Origin: Magnetococcales bacterium | GTDB taxonomy: Bacteria > Pseudomonadota > Magnetococcia > Magnetococcales > DC0425bin3 | Assembly (NCBI GenBank): GCA_015229045.1 | Contig: JADGCJ010000161.1 | Location: 1-7,457, forward strand | Direction of reading: 5' to 3' | DNA length: 7,457 nucleotides | Shown here: positions 6,295 to 7,457 of the stretch, piece after piece | How positions within the stretch are numbered: the first letter of the stretch is position 1 | Layout: every line of letters begins with the position of its first letter | The notes under the pieces: model-generated | Database searches by the model: none | Told to the model about the DNA's origin: nothing | Seen by the model: only the letters and a program-made list of their open reading frames with translations | Program-made: the position numbers and the translations under genes

Positions 6295-6453
6295 GACAGT
6301 AAACGGCGTTCTCCCTACCATGCTGGGTACCAGAATATATTTATTCGTGGAACAAAACAGGATGTGAGAATCAAGCCTGCATGGCAAAGATGCGTTTTGC
6401 AACCTGCGAATCCATGTGAACCTGCCGAAATTTAGGAAGCAGTGATAAAGCAA

Positions 6454-7457
6454 TCAACGTTTGGTTCTGACAACACGGAATCCGATATCAAAGCTCCGGT
6501 ATTCAGGATCATAGCCATTTTGGTCTACAGAGTGCATATAGGCTGGAATCTCCCGATCACCACTTGGTTTGACTCGATAGAATCCTTCTGAAGATTCCTG
6601 TGAGTTGGTATGAGATGGCTTGGCATCATTTTTGTTGATCCAATCTGCTACCCATTCCCATACGCTCCCACTCATATCGTACAGTCCCAACTCGTTTGCA
6701 TCCTTTTGACCCACTGGACGGGTCGGATGAAATACATCCTTAGACCAAATTTTAAGATCAAATCCCCTACAATACGTTTCCGTTTTACCCCTGTTCCGGC
6801 ATGCATACTCCCACTCTGCTTCTGTTGGCAAACGGTATTTGCTGTTTCTATCCATATTCAATTTTTTGAGGAATTCTTCAATATCATTCCAGGATACCTG
6901 CTCCACCGGACATTTGTCGCCGCAGGCATTGAAAGAGGGGTTGTTCTTCATAATTTTTCTCCATTGCTCTTGCGTCACCTGATACTTTCCCATCTCAAAA
7001 CCGTCCAAACAGACATCCTGTGCCGACCTGTTTTTACCAATTCCTGCACCACCCCTCATCTTGAAACAACCCCCAGGTATGTGTACGAACTCCATTCCGG
7101 TCAATGTTTCAGGAGGTGAGACCGGTACACGCCGCACCGTTACGTTATCATCCACCGATGCAGCGGCCGACACAGCCGATTTTTCTTTCAATTTGTCCAG
7201 ACGGTTTCGCGCCAGAGGAGCATAGTCTCCTTGCGGATATTTATTTAAGTACCATTCATAACCGCTGACTGTATTGTCCTTTTCTGCAGATTGCCACAAA
7301 ATGCTTTCCCGGTCCGATTGCATACCGCCTGGTGCTGATCTGTTTGCCTCGGTTTGATTTGCTGGTGCTGTTTGGAAATAAAAATCCCCATCCGTCTGAT
7401 CGTACAACGCCGGATTTTGTTGATGTCCTACACTGGCAGCTTTCAATTTCACCTCTA
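6454..7457 (-). CDS. SUMF1/FGE-like domain protein with caspase (C14) tail, 5' end outside window
   Basis: The frame is open to the window edge (333 residues visible, TGA at 6454-6456), so this is the C-terminal part of a larger protein. Counting from GTG 7452, residues 1-26 end in TDGDFYFQ, which I read as the last strand of a caspase-like peptidase C14 domain (family tails read like LxGDFYF). Residues 49-90 contain WYLNKYPQGDYAPLARNRL, a helical repeat often found after such domains. Residues 119-329 form a SUMF1/FGE-like (C-type-lectin-fold) domain: MEFVHIPGG, GKYQVTQEQW, CPVEQVSWND, YRLPTEAEWEYA, GLYDMSGSVWEWVADW and IGFRVVR. The usual RGGSW strand between the last two is not recognisable, and the catalytic cysteine region of true formylglycine-generating enzymes is absent, so a binding role is more likely than oxidation. 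The His-Cys dyad of the peptidase would lie outside the window. Low G+C in sampled lines (33-43%, against 55-65% in tilS) suggests acquisition. Confidence 0.82.
   Translation of the reverse strand, partial: EVKLKAASVGHQQNPALYDQTDGDFYFQTAPANQTEANRSAPGGMQSDRESILWQSAEKDNTVSGYEWYLNKYPQGDYAPLARNRLDKLKEKSAVSAAASVDDNVTVRRVPVSPPETLTGMEFVHIPGGCFKMRGGAGIGKNRSAQDVCLDGFEMGKYQVTQEQWRKIMKNNPSFNACGDKCPVEQVSWNDIEEFLKKLNMDRNSKYRLPTEAEWEYACRNRGKTETYCRGFDLKIWSKDVFHPTRPVGQKDANELGLYDMSGSVWEWVADWINKNDAKPSHTNSQESSEGFYRVKPSGDREIPAYMHSVDQNGYDPEYRSFDIGFRVVRTKR

Noticed and set aside
6325..6350. Promoter in the AT-rich stretch between the two minus-strand genes
   Set aside because: TATATT resembles a -10 box, but no -35 element stands at an acceptable distance and there is no extended -10.
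6283..6453. N-terminal extension of the PD-(D/E)XK protein from TTG 6453
   Set aside because: The frame is open, but the translation is not protein-like and a good ribosome binding site supports ATG 6282.
6454..6600. Variable region of a diversity-generating retroelement in the SUMF1 domain
   Set aside because: Such elements do target this fold, but the C-terminal codons are not enriched in AAC/AAT, and no template repeat or reverse transcriptase is in the window.

Overview
The window is a bacterial chromosomal segment in two parts. Positions 1-5764 (+ strand) hold the distal end of a tol-pal cell-envelope locus followed by two tRNA wobble-modification genes. Positions 5761-7457 (- strand) hold two accessory genes that run into the first block tail to tail. 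The organism is a Gram-negative, probably a proteobacterium: it has TolA, TolB and Pal, and lipoboxes of LTGC/LAGC type. The order pal-cpoB-tilS recalls alphaproteobacteria, and cpoB-queC recalls gammaproteobacteria. The accessory genes (a caspase-linked SUMF1 protein and a coiled-coil PD-(D/E)XK protein) are the kind I associate with Magnetococcales and other large-genome aquatic bacteria. That placement is a guess from gene content; no taxonomic marker is present.

Region by region: 3-695 is the C-terminal part of tolA, with the start outside the window; it contains a 42-bp in-frame tandem repeat and a TonB_C-like domain. 696-865 is intergenic and holds a 77-bp MITE-like inverted-repeat structure. 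Then come tolB (866-2287), pal (2335-2934, with a very Gly-rich linker) and cpoB/ybgF (2965-4035, a predicted lipoprotein here). queC (4032-4736) and tilS (4733-5764) are each joined to the preceding gene by a GTGA start/stop overlap. On the other strand are a C-terminally shortened coiled-coil PD-(D/E)XK protein (5761-6282) and the C-terminal 333 residues of a larger protein (6454-7457). The larger protein has a caspase (C14) tail, a helical linker repeat and a SUMF1/FGE-like domain.

How the genes work together: TolA-TolB-Pal-CpoB form the trans-envelope machine that draws the outer membrane inward at division and coordinates it with septal peptidoglycan synthesis. QueC and TilS are both PP-loop ATPases acting on wobble position 34 of tRNAs, through queuosine and lysidine respectively. 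They are probably co-transcribed and translationally coupled with cpoB. The minus-strand pair is unrelated in function. Its larger gene is visibly poorer in G+C in the lines I counted, and it looks acquired.

The best leads are the caspase-SUMF1 fusion gene with its neighbour, the shared TTAA stop where a family-typical C-terminus seems to be missing, and the inverted-repeat element between tolA and tolB. I saw no RNA gene, CRISPR array, transposase or convincing promoter.
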